Shown here: positions 28,445-37,070 of the stretch, in pieces
Layout: the number at the start of each line of letters is the position of its first letter
Position numbering within the stretch: the first letter of the stretch is position 1
Assembly: GCA_947166135.1 (NCBI GenBank)
Contig: CAMVDB010000001.1
Location: 1 to 64,000, forward strand
Direction of reading: 5' to 3'
DNA length: 64,000 nucleotides
Source of the DNA: an uncultured Clostridia bacterium
Lineage (GTDB): Bacteria; Bacillota; Clostridia; Oscillospirales; Acutalibacteraceae
Notes under the pieces: model-generated
Told to the model about the DNA's origin: nothing
What the model saw: only the letters and a program-made list of their open reading frames with translations
The model's database searches: none
Translations under genes and position numbers: made by a program

Positions 28445-29647
28445 CTACTGCTTCGCTAACCAGTTACCGACATCAATAATCTGTATACCTTCATATTGAT
28501 AGGTGTCATGATGTGTTCTTGCAATCAGGATCTTTGGATATGCATCCTTAATATTCAGTAACGGATCAACCTCTCTTTGGAATGTATCTGGGCTACTGAT
28601 ATTATCGGATACTTGAATATACATTTTTTCATCACGTTTTATCGCCACAAAATCTATTTCTTTCTTATACAATACGCCAACATAGACCTCATATTTTCTT
28701 CGCAGCAGCTCTATAGCAACGATGTTTTCCAAAATTCTGCCGTAATCAAGATTTTTTGTTCCGAGCTTAGCATAGCGGAAGGTATGATCACTCAGATAAT
28801 ACTTGTCGTTTGAACTCAGATATTTCTTTCCTTTGATATCGTATCGTCTGATTTTGTAGAAGGCAAATGCGTTACAGAGATACTCAAGATAATTCGATAC
28901 TGTTTTATGATTGATCTTATCTTGATTATTCGTAAGTGCTTGTGCAATATTGCGTGCAGAAGATAGATTTGAGATATTATCCATTAGGAAATCAACAATT
29001 CTATCCATCAAAACAGGGTTTCTGATTTTATACTTTTGACGAATGTCGCGTAGAATCAAGGTGTTAAAAACATCCTCAATATAATCGTATTTCGCTTCTC
29101 TGTCACGATAGAGGTAAGAGCCCGCCATACCGCCTTCCGTGATATATCGGTCAAATGCCGAATAATGATCGTTTAAATCATAATAAGTCAGGAACTCTTT
29201 GAAAGAGAACGGGTACACCTTGATTTCAAAGGTACGTCCTGTGAACAAAGTTGCTAAATCTGAGCTGAGCAGAAAGGCATTTGAACCGGTAATGTAAATA
29301 TCGTACTGTTCAGAAGCGTGCAGGCTATTGATTGTCAATTCAAAGTCGGGACACATCTGGATCTCATCTATTAAGATATAGTTTTCAGCGCCGGAGATAT
29401 ACTTGTTTTGTATATACTCATTGAGGGTATGGTATTCTTTTAATTGTTCAAATTCACTGAGATTGTAATTAATATGAATGATATTGGCGTTTTCATATTC
29501 TTTTTCAAGATATGTCCTGAAGGCTTCTAAAAGCTTTGATTTACCGGATCGACGTACGCCTGTGATTACTTTGATATCTGGTGTTCCGATTACATTTTTT
29601 AGTTTATCTAAATACATTGTACGCTCTATCAGTTTCATACTTTTCAC
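28445..29647 (-). CDS. AAA-family ATPase with DUF4143 C-terminus (second copy)
   Basis: Walker A GVRRSGKS, Walker B YILIDEIQ, ITGSNAFLLS; C-terminal KEIDFVAIKRDEKMYIQV. Confidence 0.85.
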   Translation of the reverse strand: MKSMKLIERTMYLDKLKNVIGTPDIKVITGVRRSGKSKLLEAFRTYLEKEYENANIIHINYNLSEFEQLKEYHTLNEYIQNKYISGAENYILIDEIQMCPDFELTINSLHASEQYDIYITGSNAFLLSSDLATLFTGRTFEIKVYPFSFKEFLTYYDLNDHYSAFDRYITEGGMAGSYLYRDREAKYDYIEDVFNTLILRDIRQKYKIRNPVLMDRIVDFLMDNISNLSSARNIAQALTNNQDKINHKTVSNYLEYLCNAFAFYKIRRYDIKGKKYLSSNDKYYLSDHTFRYAKLGTKNLDYGRILENIVAIELLRRKYEVYVGVLYKKEIDFVAIKRDEKMYIQVSDNISSPDTFQREVDPLLNIKDAYPKILIARTHHDTYQYEGIQIIDVGNWLAKQ

Positions 29648-29668
29648 CTCGATGTTAGTATAACAAGA

Positions 29669-29709
29669 TTATTTCCCAAAATCAATATTTTTTTAATTTT
29701 GGGAAATAA
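29669..29709. promoter_or_regulatory. Perfect 14-bp-arm palindrome upstream of ATPase gene
   Basis: ttatttcccaaaat (29669-29682) / attttgggaaataa (29696-29709). Confidence 0.8.
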
Positions 29710-29732
29710 ATATAATTTAAATATTATATTGT

Positions 29733-30140
29733 TTAATAAAACAAAAGCGGAAAATGATATGGAACTATATCGCAGAATAGCTCTAAAACATCCGGAATTA
29801 AGCTGTTTCGCATTTTTTCGGAGCGTTCGATTTGATTTGTGTGGAAATATCCTGCGGCAGTCAGCGCTTTGTCATCAGAAATATCTTGCAGCTCGGAGAG
29901 CAACTCAGCAATTACTTCAGCGACGTCTTCGGGAGCAGCGCCGCTTTCATAAATGTTCTTTAAATGCTTATTTACAACGCTTCTGTCAATATCAAACAAT
30001 TCGGAAATCGCCTTTTGTGTCAGCCAAACAGTACCGTTCTGCACACGGACTTCGATTCCTTCCTCGTGAGCGTCTTTTGTGAAAACGAGAAAGTCAACTG
30101 TGCTATTACGGATTTGTATCTTCTTATCATCTTGCTTCAT
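29733..30140 (-). pseudogene. RhuM-family-like protein, apparently truncated
   Basis: DFLVFTKDAHEEGIEVRVQNGTVWLTQKAISELFDIDRSVVNKHLKNIY, shortened middle. Confidence 0.5.
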
Positions 30141-30143
30141 ATC

Positions 30144-30377
30144 TTATTCCTCGGTTTCGTCTGGTTTATTCTTCGCCCTGTTCTTATACACGTTATACTG
30201 ATACTTGCATCGTGGACTACAAAACACAGCGCTTGGTCGAATTGCTATAAAGAATTTAGAGCATTTCTTGCATACCCTCATAGGATTGTATTTGTCGGTC
30301 AGCATGTAGAAAAACATCATCTGAATACCGAGCAGGAGCGAATGGAAATCCCATACAAGCGTCGGTTGTTCAAGCAA
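30144..30377 (-). pseudogene. Zinc-ribbon C-terminal fragment
   Basis: YNPMRVCKKCSKFFIAIRPSAVFCSPRCKYQYNVYKNR; lacks N-terminal domain. Confidence 0.5.
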
Positions 30378-30640
30378 AATAATATATTACCAATATACTA
30401 ACTGCCTTTGCTACCGCCAAGGGCTTTTTCTATAAATAACTTTTGTTCCATCGTGAGAGGTTTTGCTCCAACATCGCTTGACAAAAACTCTTCTTGACAA
30501 GCTTTTCTGTTGAGTAGAATTATCATTAGAGGGTTTCACAGAACCTTTGCAGAAGAAGCAATTTATGTTCAGTTCCTCCTTGCAATAATATTACTGTACT
30601 ATTTGATTCATAGATAATCGATAGTATTTTGATATTTCAG

Positions 30641-30922
30641 TCACAGCTTCTCCCACCAGTAAGGCTCAAAGGTGAGCTTCCCGTTCGCCGCCTTCTGCGC
30701 AACTTTGATCTGATCAGCAAGCAGGTCGTTTTTATCGGCATTGTCCTTCGGTATCGGGTACGCTTCATCCAACCGCACGATCGCGTAGGCGGGGCGGTTA
30801 TGTTGGGTGATAATGGCGGGGGAGAGGTCGCGGGCGATCTTCAACGCTTCTTTGAGTTGTTCTTTCAGCTTTTCGACAGGGAAAAGGATCTTTGAGTTGA
30901 TGGTGAGTTTCGTTTCGGGCAT
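30641..30922 (-). CDS. Small protein, possible antitoxin-like
   Basis: MPETKLTINSKILFPVEKLKEQLKEALKIARDLSPAIITQHNRPAYAIVRLDEAY; start at 30922. Confidence 0.45.
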   Translation of the reverse strand: MPETKLTINSKILFPVEKLKEQLKEALKIARDLSPAIITQHNRPAYAIVRLDEAYPIPKDNADKNDLLADQIKVAQKAANGKLTFEPYWWEKL

Positions 30923-31044
30923 GGTGCATTTCCTTTCTGAGTATGTTTTTCCGAGGGTGCGGAAATGCACCTCCTTTCGCATGGATTTTGGATTCAAGAT
31001 GGTATTTTTGTGCCTATTTTGCTCCGCAGCCCTCGGATTTGTTC

Positions 31045-31445
31045 CCAGTATACCACTAACACCTGCTGCGGCGGACACCATTTACCGGTATCTGAAGGCG
31101 ACGGGGACTGAGCCGGAGGATTATGACGCGATCTTTACGGGTGATCTGGGACGGATCGGCAGCGAGCTCTTATATGATCTGATGAGGGAGAAGGGGGTCG
31201 AGCTTGAACCAAAGCATCGGGACTGCGGTGTAATGATCTTTGACGAGGAGCAGGATGTACACGCCGGCGGCTCTGGATGCGGATGCTGTGCCTCGGTGCT
31301 GTGCGGTCATATCCTGAGGAATATGTGCCGGCGACAGTATCATAATATCCTGTTCACGGCTACCGGAGCGCTGCTCAGTCCGACGACCGTTTTGCAAAAG
31401 CAGACGATACCGTCGATAGCCCATCTGGTCAATATCAGAATATAA
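31045..31445 (+). pseudogene. spoVAD: Stage V sporulation protein AD, C-terminal remnant
   Basis: TPAAADTIYRYLKATGTEPEDYDAIFTGDLGRIGSELL...VHAGGSGCGCCASVLCGHILRNM...ILFTATGALLSPTTVLQKQTIPSIAHLVNI. Confidence 0.8.
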
Positions 31446-31506
31446 AAAGCAAGATACCTCGTAAGCCTGAGAAGAGTACAGCTCCCGTGGCTGAATGTAT
31501 CGGCGC

Positions 31507-31552
31507 AAAAACCCTCCTGCGGCAGTTTATCGTTCTGCTGCAGGAGGGTTTT
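31507..31552. terminator. Intrinsic terminator-like stem
   Basis: aaaaccctcctgcggcag...ctgctgcaggagggtttt, one mismatch. Confidence 0.8.
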
Positions 31553-31618
31553 AAATGTGTAGCTTAGCATGTGCAAAAGCTGTGCTTTTATCTCAGGCTA
31601 TCTATTGAAAGTGTTATA

Positions 31619-33640
31619 TCATGATTCTTTGCGATATGCGCCGCTCTTTGCGGATACGATATAGGCAGCGTCCAGTACGTCGGTGGGATCTTCGCCGTCG
31701 AGCCGGTTGATCATTTCCATATCTTCTCTCCGGACCTCCGATACGGGCTTACCGGCAGGATAATAGAAGAATACTGCGCCGTCGAGTATATCTTCGCCGA
31801 CAAGCTTGAATGCATAGACGTTATCCTCTTTATCCGTAAGTTCCGTGATAGTACAGGTAGAGGTGTTTTTGTTTCCCGTCATACGACCGAGCGATGTAGT
31901 GGTCAGCTGCTCACCATCAATGTCGACGGAGAACAGATCTGTACCGCCCATAGAGACATAACTGGCGGTGTAATGACCTGCGATCTCGGAGAGCATATCT
32001 GCTTGTGAAACGCCGGTTTGTGCCGGTTGCTCAGGAGTCTCTGCGGATGAGGATTCGGCTGTAGACTGATTCTTGAGGAAGGTGATCGCTTCGTCGTAGG
32101 TCATCGCTTCATTCTTCTTCTCATCCATAGCGAGAGTGATCTTGTCCCCTAAGTTCACTCCTGCCGTGCCCTTGATCAGTACATGAGTCGTCTTGGCGAT
32201 CAGAGCGTCACAGCCGTTATTATATGCGTCGATAGAAGTATCCTTCTCGTCAACACGGATGTCGACGTTTCCGTTTGTATCATCTCTGTAGTACAGCGCC
32301 TCGGTCTTGCTTAAGGAGTTACCGTCGGGAACATAATGATCGGTTGTATAAGATTCGAAGTCATCGCCTATGGTATGGTGCAGGAAGAATCCCTTTTCGC
32401 CGTCGGCGGTAAAGACCGAGTAACATGTGCCGGCGGCTGAGAAAACATCAACTTTGTTCTCTACCAAAGCCGTGCTGACTGTACCGTTGTTGAAAGAATA
32501 TACCGATAGATCACCCTGAAAGCTGCTGGATGCTTCCATAACGAGCATTTCCGGTGCGGAATCGCCGCAGACATCCGCGAAGGCGATCGGGCGGGGCTCT
32601 GTGGAACTGCCCAGCTGCCAGCCATAGTTGCGAATGGCGGATTCGCGTCCCTCAAGCACCTCCAGATAGCTTGCGTACGCTGCGGAGTAATCCGGCTCGG
32701 TGGGCGCTTCTGTCGGCGCTTCGGTAGGAGCCTCGGTCTCAGCTGTTTGAGCTTGTGTAGGAACAGCGCTTCCCGCGGGCGTGTTGTTCAGCAGTTGGGA
32801 GATACCGAATACCGCTCCGCCGATCAGGGCGATACCGGCGATCGCGCCGATCGCGATCTTTGCGCCGAGCGACATCCCGACCTTGGCTGCGGTCGCGCCT
32901 GCCATATTGGCTGCTGCTGTACCCTGCGCGGCGCCTGCCGCAGCAGCCAGCCCCATGATGTGCTGATTGATTCCGTTCCAGATGCGCATCGCGGTCTCGG
33001 GCAGCATAGACTGTGAACGGGTGAGGTTGGTGAACAGTGTTCCGAACGGAAGCAATACCGCGCCGTAGAACTTGTCTCCGGACTCGCGCTCGCGCTCCTC
33101 GATCTCGGTCTTGATATGTTCCTTTGCGTATCGGATACGGGACTTGACCGTATTCTCGGAACAGTCCATCACCTCCGCAATCTCGGCGATGGACATATTA
33201 TTATAGATCTGCAGCATCAGCGCCTGACGCTGTACAGTGGGCAGATCGTCGATGATTTCTCTGAGTCGCTGAGAGAGATCAGCCTGCTCCGCGTACTGAT
33301 ACGGCAGCATGAAATCATCTTCGATACGTTCTGCCAAGGCGCCGTTTTCTTCATCATCCATAGAGATCTCTCCTTTGCGCTTGCGCAGGATAGCGTTACT
33401 CTCATTGATCGCGATACGCTGGATCCAAGTGTTGAACGCACTGTTGTTGTTAAGCGTTTGCAGCTTTTCGTAAACCTGGATGAAGGTCTGCTGCGTTGCG
33501 TCCTCGGCGTCCTGCGCGTTTTTCAATGTTGACATCGATAAGGCGTAGATCTTGTCCTTATACATTTGATAGAGGTGTTCAAAGGCGGCAATATTACCAA
33601 GCTTAGCCGCTCCGATCAGATCGATTGTGTACTTATCCAT
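31619..33640 (-). CDS. ECF sigma factor fused to TM segment and C-terminal extracellular-type domain
   Basis: N-term sigma regions 2 and 4 (DAEDATQQTFIQVYEKL; MSIAEIAEVMDCSENTVKSRIRYAKEHIK), TM AIGAIAGIALIGGAVFGI, TEAPTEAPTEAPTEPD linker. Confidence 0.85.
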   Translation of the reverse strand: MDKYTIDLIGAAKLGNIAAFEHLYQMYKDKIYALSMSTLKNAQDAEDATQQTFIQVYEKLQTLNNNSAFNTWIQRIAINESNAILRKRKGEISMDDEENGALAERIEDDFMLPYQYAEQADLSQRLREIIDDLPTVQRQALMLQIYNNMSIAEIAEVMDCSENTVKSRIRYAKEHIKTEIEERERESGDKFYGAVLLPFGTLFTNLTRSQSMLPETAMRIWNGINQHIMGLAAAAGAAQGTAAANMAGATAAKVGMSLGAKIAIGAIAGIALIGGAVFGISQLLNNTPAGSAVPTQAQTAETEAPTEAPTEAPTEPDYSAAYASYLEVLEGRESAIRNYGWQLGSSTEPRPIAFADVCGDSAPEMLVMEASSSFQGDLSVYSFNNGTVSTALVENKVDVFSAAGTCYSVFTADGEKGFFLHHTIGDDFESYTTDHYVPDGNSLSKTEALYYRDDTNGNVDIRVDEKDTSIDAYNNGCDALIAKTTHVLIKGTAGVNLGDKITLAMDEKKNEAMTYDEAITFLKNQSTAESSSAETPEQPAQTGVSQADMLSEIAGHYTASYVSMGGTDLFSVDIDGEQLTTTSLGRMTGNKNTSTCTITELTDKEDNVYAFKLVGEDILDGAVFFYYPAGKPVSEVRREDMEMINRLDGEDPTDVLDAAYIVSAKSGAYRKES

Positions 33641-33822
33641 TTCCGTTCTCCTTTGTGTTTTTCGCTTTTTGAAGCTTGTCTCTCAACTTCTGTCATATAG
33701 ATGGAATGAATCAGGAAAAAGTTTTATACTTTTCGAAATTTTTAAAAATTTTTCTGCCTTAGGATCACCTCGCGCAAAATGACGATGAAGACGCTTTAAT
33801 CATATTCCGATCATTGAGCTCA

Positions 33823-33841
33823 TATAGTATACCATACTATA
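33823..33841. promoter_or_regulatory. Palindrome upstream of sipL-like gene
   Basis: tatagtat-acc-atactata. Confidence 0.6.
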
Positions 33842-33857
33842 ATAAGGAGCGCAAGAA

Positions 33858-35384
33858 ATGGAATATCATCTGACTAAGAAAAACCTGTCCCGCCGCAGGG
33901 ATGTGCTGCACACGGCGGCGGAGCAGCCGGTAGACTTTGAACTGACCCTGCCCGATTACTGCCCCGATATCGAGCGGATCCTGTCCTGCACGCTGATCCC
34001 GAAGGTGTACCTGTCGAATGTAGGCGGAGACAGACTGAATGTCGAGGGCGGCTCGTGCGTGAGGGTGATCTATGTCGACGGAGATCAGGGAACGGTACGT
34101 TCGTATGAGTATACGCAGCCGTTTTCAGAAAGCATCCCTCTGGGAGAGAGCGTCAACGACTGCGCCGTGTATGTAGAAGCGAAGCCCGAGTACATAAACT
34201 GTCGTGCATTGAGCCCGCGTAAGCTCAGCCTGCACGGGGCGTTCTCCCTGTGCGCGGTTGTAGCGGTCTGTGACAGTGCCGAATACAGCACCTGTGAAGC
34301 GGAAGAGGATTTACAGATGAAGGGTGTGGCGTTAGCGGCGTCGTCCCTGTGCGGGCTGTGTACCGAGAACTTTAATGTTCAGGAGGATATCACCGCGGGT
34401 GCAAAGGACGGGATCGCTTCGCTGCTCTCTCACCGTCTGTCCGCGCGTATCACGGAGCTTAAGGCGATCCATAACAAGATCATGCTGACGGGAGAACTCA
34501 AGCTGGACATCCTTTATCTGAGCAACGGCGAGCAGCGGGAGATACAATGCCTGTCCTACAGTATCCCGCTGTCGCGGGTGATCGACTGTGAGGGAGCGGG
34601 GGAGGACGCCGTGATCGACGGCGAACTCTCCGTCATGAGCGAGGAGCTGAGATTGAGCGATGACGCGCTGGACGGCTCTCAGGTGTTGGGGCTGGACGCG
34701 CGGCTGTCCTTCAGCGCTTTGTGCTATCGTACTCAGGAGATCGAGGTGCTCGGCGACGCGTTCGCCACCGACCGCGAGGTCGATGTACGGCTGATGCCGT
34801 TCTCCTGCCGCGGCGATCTGATTTGCCGTTCCTATACGGATGTATGCAAGGCGACGCTGAGCGTAGATGAGGAGATCGGGAAGGTTTACGACGTCCATTG
34901 TGAGAAGATCACCGCCTCCGCCGCTGAGATCGACGGCGGTGTGCTCGTGAGCACCAAACTCGTCGTCGGCGTGCTGTATGAGACGCCGGCGGGTGAACTG
35001 CGATGCGTCAGGCGCGACGTCGAATTCAGTTACCGCCCCGATACCGCAGGCAGCGATACCGTCGAGAGCCTGCGCGCGTCGATCGAAAGCCTGAGCTATC
35101 ATCTTACGGACGGCAACTCCCTGGAGATCAGAGCCGAAATCAATTATCGCCTGACGTTATGTCGCAGGCTGAGCTGCTCCGCTGTCGATTCGGTGACGGC
35201 GGATGACGACGCGCCCGCTCGCGGCGCCGACAGCTCGCTGATCCTGTACTATGCCGACGGCTCGGACAGTGTGTGGGATATTGCGAAGCGTTTTTCGTCC
35301 CGACCTGCCGATATCCGTGCCGAGAACGCCGTCGAGGGCGACAGCGTCGGTAAGGGCACGATGCTGCTGATCCCCTCGGCTTAA
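33858..35384 (+). CDS. DUF3794/LysM protein, SipL-like (SpoIVA-interacting)
   Basis: FELTLPDYCPDIERILSC, repeated SPOCS-like regions, C-terminal DSVWDIAKRFSSRPADIRAEN LysM. Confidence 0.8.
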   Translation: MEYHLTKKNLSRRRDVLHTAAEQPVDFELTLPDYCPDIERILSCTLIPKVYLSNVGGDRLNVEGGSCVRVIYVDGDQGTVRSYEYTQPFSESIPLGESVNDCAVYVEAKPEYINCRALSPRKLSLHGAFSLCAVVAVCDSAEYSTCEAEEDLQMKGVALAASSLCGLCTENFNVQEDITAGAKDGIASLLSHRLSARITELKAIHNKIMLTGELKLDILYLSNGEQREIQCLSYSIPLSRVIDCEGAGEDAVIDGELSVMSEELRLSDDALDGSQVLGLDARLSFSALCYRTQEIEVLGDAFATDREVDVRLMPFSCRGDLICRSYTDVCKATLSVDEEIGKVYDVHCEKITASAAEIDGGVLVSTKLVVGVLYETPAGELRCVRRDVEFSYRPDTAGSDTVESLRASIESLSYHLTDGNSLEIRAEINYRLTLCRRLSCSAVDSVTADDDAPARGADSSLILYYADGSDSVWDIAKRFSSRPADIRAENAVEGDSVGKGTMLLIPSA

Positions 35385-35419
35385 CCATTATTCTGATATC
35401 AACCATTACGGAGGAACAT

Positions 35420-36898
35420 ATGGAAGAAAGAAGTATCTATAAGGATATAGAAAACAGAACGGGAGGCGATATCTATATCGGCGTGGTCGGACCCGTACGC
35501 ACGGGAAAGTCGACCTTCATCAAGCGTTTCATGGATACGCTCGTCGTTCCGAATATCACGGATGACAGTCTGCGTGAGCGGACGGTCGACGAGCTGCCTC
35601 AGAGCGCGGCGGGCCGCACCATCATGACGACGGAGCCGAAGTTCGTGCCCGAGAACGCAGTACCCGTTGCCCTCGAGGGTAACGCCCATCTGCGCGTGAG
35701 GATGATCGATTGTGTGGGCTATATCGTGGAGTCGGCAATGGGCTATATCGAGGAAGACGGCGAGCGCATGGTGCGTACACCGTGGAGCGAGAATGAGATG
35801 CCCTTCCGTCAGGCGGCGGAGCTCGGCACAAAGAAGGTGATCGACGACCACAGCACGATCGGCGTGTTGGTGACTACCGACGGCTCGATCGGCGATATTG
35901 ACCGCGAGGATTATGTCCGCGCGGAGGAACGCGTCGCGGCAGAGCTCGCGGCAGCGGGAAAACCCTTCTTGATCCTGCTGAACACCACCGCCCCCGAGAG
36001 TGCTTCGGCGTCGGCGATGGCGGCTTCTCTCTCTCGTCGTTACGGCGCTCCCGCAATCGCGGTCGACTGCGCCTTGATGGATGAGAACACGGTAAAGGGG
36101 ATCCTCGCGGCGATCCTGTTCGAATTCCCGATCCGTGAGATCCATGTGGATATCCCCGGCTGGGTGCAGGGACTCGAAAAGGACAACTGGCTCAGGCGCG
36201 CGGTATACGGCTCGATCCGCGAACGGGCAAAGGATATCTCGCGCATCCGCGAGGTACAGGACGCCGCCGCTGACCTTTCCGAGGAGGATTATATCGCAGA
36301 AGCCGAGCTCAGTAATATGGATCTGGGTATCGGAAGAGCGGATCTGAGGATCAAGCTGGACAGCGACCTGTTCTACCGCGTGCTGACCGAGAAGAGCGGA
36401 CTGGAGATCCACTCCGAGCGCGAGCTGATGCAGAGTATCTGTGAGCTTGCGTCGGCAAAGGACAGCGTCGACCGCATCGGTAAGGCATATGAGGAGGTGC
36501 TCGATAAGGGCTACGGTATCGTCATGCCGACGATGGAGGAATTGAGCCTTGAGGAACCCGAGATCGTGCGCCAGAACGGCAAGTACGGCATCCGCCTCAG
36601 AGCGAGCGCGCCGTCTATCCACATGATGCGCGTGCGTACCACCGCCGAGGTCACGCCGATCGTCGGCTCCGAGCAGCAGAGCGAGGAGCTGGTGACCTAT
36701 CTGCTCAAGGAGTTCGAGGAGAGCCCCGCGAAGATCTGGGACAGCAATATCTTCGGCAAGTCGGTCAGCGACCTCGTGAACGAGGGATTGCATAATAAAC
36801 TGTACCGCATGCCCGATAAGGCGAGGCTGAAGATAGGGGAGACCGTGGAGAAGATCATCAACGACGGCTGTAACGGTCTGATTTGTATTATTTTATAA
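35420..36898 (+). CDS. spoIVA: Stage IV sporulation protein A
   Basis: SIYKDIENRTGGDIYIGVVGPVRTGKSTFIKRFMDTLVVPNI, full length. Confidence 0.95.
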   Translation: MEERSIYKDIENRTGGDIYIGVVGPVRTGKSTFIKRFMDTLVVPNITDDSLRERTVDELPQSAAGRTIMTTEPKFVPENAVPVALEGNAHLRVRMIDCVGYIVESAMGYIEEDGERMVRTPWSENEMPFRQAAELGTKKVIDDHSTIGVLVTTDGSIGDIDREDYVRAEERVAAELAAAGKPFLILLNTTAPESASASAMAASLSRRYGAPAIAVDCALMDENTVKGILAAILFEFPIREIHVDIPGWVQGLEKDNWLRRAVYGSIRERAKDISRIREVQDAAADLSEEDYIAEAELSNMDLGIGRADLRIKLDSDLFYRVLTEKSGLEIHSERELMQSICELASAKDSVDRIGKAYEEVLDKGYGIVMPTMEELSLEEPEIVRQNGKYGIRLRASAPSIHMMRVRTTAEVTPIVGSEQQSEELVTYLLKEFEESPAKIWDSNIFGKSVSDLVNEGLHNKLYRMPDKARLKIGETVEKIINDGCNGLICIIL

Positions 36899-37070
36899 GG
36901 AAACAGAGCGGATCGCTGCGAAGAATTTGCGGCGGTTCGTTCTTTTCTGCTTTTTTTTGAATATTCTTTGTGAATATGCTCAATTTTGCTTGATTTATTA
37001 CAAAACATTTGATATAATAATTCTGACTATAGCAAGATGCTATCAGAATATATTATAAGGAGGACACAAT

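Noticed and set aside
30807-31040. N-terminal part of ORF 30807-31445 as a genuine fusion to SpoVAD
   Set aside because: It is the antisense of the small gene at 30641-30922 and its leader; the SpoVAD similarity begins only around 31045.
33799-33840. SigE-type promoter for sipL (TCATATT ... CATACTAT)
   Set aside because: Motif spacing is too long for the SigE consensus; only the palindrome is reported.
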